6,940 nt of DNA, from the NCBI GenBank assembly GCA_017454585.1, contig JAFTCU010000295.1, positions 1 through 6,940 on the forward strand, in the 5' to 3' direction. The first letter of the stretch is position 1. Each line of letters starts with the position of its first letter. The translations under genes were made by a program, and so were the position numbers. The notes beneath the pieces were generated by a model that did not search any database, was not told the origin of the DNA, and was given only the letters and a program-made list of their open reading frames with translations. Origin of the DNA: Thermoguttaceae bacterium. Its GTDB lineage: Bacteria; Planctomycetota; Planctomycetia; Pirellulales; Thermoguttaceae. Below are positions 5,222 to 6,940 of this stretch, in pieces.

Positions 5222-6034
5222 ATGAAAAACACTTTTTCCCGCAGGGCGTTCACACTGGTGGAACTCCTTGTCGTCATCGCCATCATTGGGGTTTTGATGG
5301 GCCTGACCATCCCGGCCGTTCAATCGGCGCGAGCCGCGGCAAGAATGACAACCTGCCTGAACAACGAAAAACAGATCGCCACCGCCGCGATTGCGCACGA
5401 TTCGACACTAGGATATTTGCCGTTTTATCGTTACTACTACAGGAACGGTGGTACGGCGGTGTCCGTAAGCTGGGTCATTCCTCTTCTGCCTCAGCTTGGT
5501 GAAACAGCCCTGTGGAATTCATGGGAAAATGGAAATGCCCAGTACAGCTCGCTTGCGTTTTTGATTTGCCCGGACAATAAAGAAAAGAAAACGGTCCAGG
5601 CAGGTCTTTCTTACGGCGCCAACTGCGGTTACTCCGGGACTGAAAATGACGGCGGAGGCGTTTACGCTTTCCAGCTCGGCGCATTTGTGAAGGATCCCCA
5701 AAACAACAAACGCTCGATGATCAGTAAGATGAAAGACGGTGCGAGTTATACGATTCTGGCTTCGGAAAACTTTACGATCCAGAACTGGCAACCGGCCGAA
5801 CGCACCGCGAACGGGATCCTCTGGGCCTCTTCGCTGACGACAAACAACTTCCCGTCGAGCAAGCACCCCCAGCTCGGATTTAATACGGTTTTCGCGGACG
5901 GAAGCGGAAAATACCTCAACCGAAATATCGGTTACGTAACCTACTGCCAGCTTATGGCCCCGGACGACAAAAAAGCCTCTAAATACAACAGCAACATGAA
6001 CAATCCGATGGATACGAAACAGCTCGGCAATTAA
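5222..6034 (+). CDS. DUF1559 pseudopilin-like protein, second paralogue
   Basis: The 270-residue protein starts with a short prepilin leader, MKNTFSRRA, cut before F10; [18 protein letters not shown] follows, with Glu at mature position 5 (residue 14). The residue before the cut is Ala rather than the usual Gly. The middle part has [20 protein letters not shown], typical of the post-helix region of the family. The C-terminal part carries [14 protein letters not shown] (paralogous to KDGASLTILLSE in the divergent gene) and an H-X10-DG version of the family motif (H215, D226-G227), one residue longer than the usual spacing. The ATG at 5222 has AGGA 8 nt upstream. The gene is followed after 52 bp, without a visible terminator, by the isomerase-like gene at 6087, so the two are probably co-transcribed. 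Its role is unknown; surface or pseudopilus-like function is inferred. Confidence 0.92.
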   Translation: MKNTFSRRAFTLVELLVVIAIIGVLMGLTIPAVQSARAAARMTTCLNNEKQIATAAIAHDSTLGYLPFYRYYYRNGGTAVSVSWVIPLLPQLGETALWNSWENGNAQYSSLAFLICPDNKEKKTVQAGLSYGANCGYSGTENDGGGVYAFQLGAFVKDPQNNKRSMISKMKDGASYTILASENFTIQNWQPAERTANGILWASSLTTNNFPSSKHPQLGFNTVFADGSGKYLNRNIGYVTYCQLMAPDDKKASKYNSNMNNPMDTKQLGN

Positions 6035-6086
6035 TCACTGAACTTTTTGGAAATCCGATAACACTCATAATCAAGGACCCTCACTC

Positions 6087-6940
6087 ATGCTTAAACTCCA
6101 CAACGCAATGTGGCCCGGCGTGGTCGGCAAAGGCCAGCCCGGGACGGAACCTTTCATCGATCTGGATACCATGCTCAAAATGACGGCCGCCGCCACGGTG
6201 GACGGCCAGCATTTTGACGGCGTGGACCTTTTCCTCTCCGACCCGCACATCAGCATCGACTCCACTGACGAGGATCTTCAGCGCCTCGCCGACAAAGTGC
6301 GCTCTTACGGCCTTGCGATCGGCTCGTGCGTCGCTCCGATCTGGGGCGGCTGCGGCGGCGGAAGCGCCATGGGGGACGAAATCGAGCGCGGGCGGTTCCT
6401 CCAGATGGTCCAGAAAGCGTGCCGCCTGGGGATGAAGCTCCGCGAGATCGGTGTCAGGCCATACGGCTGTATCCGTGTCGATTCGTCCTGCTCGGTCGAG
6501 GAATGGAGCAGCGACCCGGTCGGGAACACCGCCAAAATCATCGGTACGTTCACGGAAGCGGCCAAAATCGCCAAAGACTACGGGGAGATCCTCGCGGCGG
6601 AAGGCGAGATCTGCTGGGGCGGGATGCACTCATGGAAGTGGATGCTCCGCGTTCTCGAAGGGGTCGGCCAGCAGGATGTGTTCGGTTTCCAGGCCGATAT
6701 GTCGCACACGCTCCTCTACCTGATGGGCTACAACGCGCCGGAAGACCGGATCCTGCCGGAGAATTACGACTGGAAAGACCGCGATGTTCTCGATGAAGCG
6801 TATATCAAACTGACCTCGAAACTTCGTCCGTGGGTCGTGGACTTCCACGTGGCCCAGAACGACGGCTCGGTCTTTGGTTCCGGCTCGCACGACAAAACGG
6901 GGCGGCACTGCCTCGTGAACGACCCGAACGGGAAGCTGGA
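6087..6940 (+). CDS. Sugar phosphate isomerase/epimerase-like TIM-barrel protein, C-terminus beyond window
   Basis: The frame is open from the ATG at 6087 to the window end: 284 codons and two bases, with no stop. AAGGA (6073-6077) lies 9 nt before the start. The protein fits the xylose-isomerase-like TIM-barrel superfamily (AP_endonuc_2, COG1082). Landmarks are HNAMWPGVVGKG near the N-terminus, FDGVDLFLSDPHISIDSTD (43-61), AEGEICWGGMHSWK (171-184), FQADMSHTLL (201-210) and VVDFHVAQNDG (250-260), followed by GSHDKTGRHC. Likely divalent-metal ligands, by analogy with the fold, are Glu172 or Glu174, Asp204, His207 and His254. There is no signal peptide, so the enzyme should be cytosolic. The true substrate is unknown; keto-sugar, sugar phosphate or inosose are all possible. 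The position just after a pseudopilin gene suggests a shared carbohydrate-related transcript. Confidence 0.87.
   Translation, partial: MLKLHNAMWPGVVGKGQPGTEPFIDLDTMLKMTAAATVDGQHFDGVDLFLSDPHISIDSTDEDLQRLADKVRSYGLAIGSCVAPIWGGCGGGSAMGDEIERGRFLQMVQKACRLGMKLREIGVRPYGCIRVDSSCSVEEWSSDPVGNTAKIIGTFTEAAKIAKDYGEILAAEGEICWGGMHSWKWMLRVLEGVGQQDVFGFQADMSHTLLYLMGYNAPEDRILPENYDWKDRDVLDEAYIKLTSKLRPWVVDFHVAQNDGSVFGSGSHDKTGRHCLVNDPNGKL

Noticed and set aside
6081..6629. Minus-strand open frame of 182 codons
   Set aside because: It is antisense to the TIM-barrel isomerase-like gene and has no ribosome site or motif.

Overview
The window looks like a chromosomal stretch of a Gram-negative member of the PVC superphylum, most likely a planctomycete or a Lentisphaerota relative. 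The reasons are two DUF1559-type pseudopilin-like proteins (prepilin N-terminus plus a C-terminal H-X9-DG-type motif), a secreted beta-propeller protein of the kind annotated 'HZS_alpha' or PD40 in these phyla, a TIM-barrel sugar isomerase/epimerase typical of them, and LpxI, an alternative lipid A enzyme. Base composition is moderate. No RNA genes, CRISPR array, transposase or phage genes were found. The taxonomic call is inference from protein style, not from a marker gene.

Layout: four genes lie on the minus strand, here given in transcription order. They are a DUF1559 pseudopilin (4906-4037), lpxI (3862-2945), an AEC-family transporter (2754-1753), and a signal-peptide-bearing propeller protein (1581 to beyond base 1) that has its own strong sigma70-like promoter. 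Two genes lie on the plus strand: a second DUF1559 pseudopilin (5222-6034) and, 52 bp on, a sugar phosphate isomerase/epimerase-like gene (6087 to beyond base 6940). The two pseudopilins are divergent paralogues sharing a 315-bp intergenic region. That region holds heptanucleotide tandem repeats, a long imperfect hairpin and a 12-bp palindrome resembling a LacI-family operator just upstream of the plus-strand gene.

The most unusual part is the repeat system around lpxI. Five copies of a short GC-rich palindrome (GGACGACGCT loop AGCGTCGTCC) sit in the two intergenic gaps flanking this gene. Two of them form the ends of a 245-bp nested palindrome (2769-3013) that resembles a MITE or a REP doublet. 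This element runs into the lpxI reading frame and supplies its last 22 codons and its stop. Another copy lies 8 bp upstream of the lpxI start codon, where no Shine-Dalgarno sequence is visible.

Functionally the genes do not form one obvious pathway. Lipid A synthesis (lpxI), small-molecule export or uptake (AEC carrier), a secreted propeller protein, and surface pseudopilins beside a sugar-handling enzyme are all compatible with a polysaccharide-degrading lifestyle. The pairing of a pseudopilin with a sugar isomerase behind an operator-like palindrome suggests a small carbohydrate-responsive unit, but this is inference.
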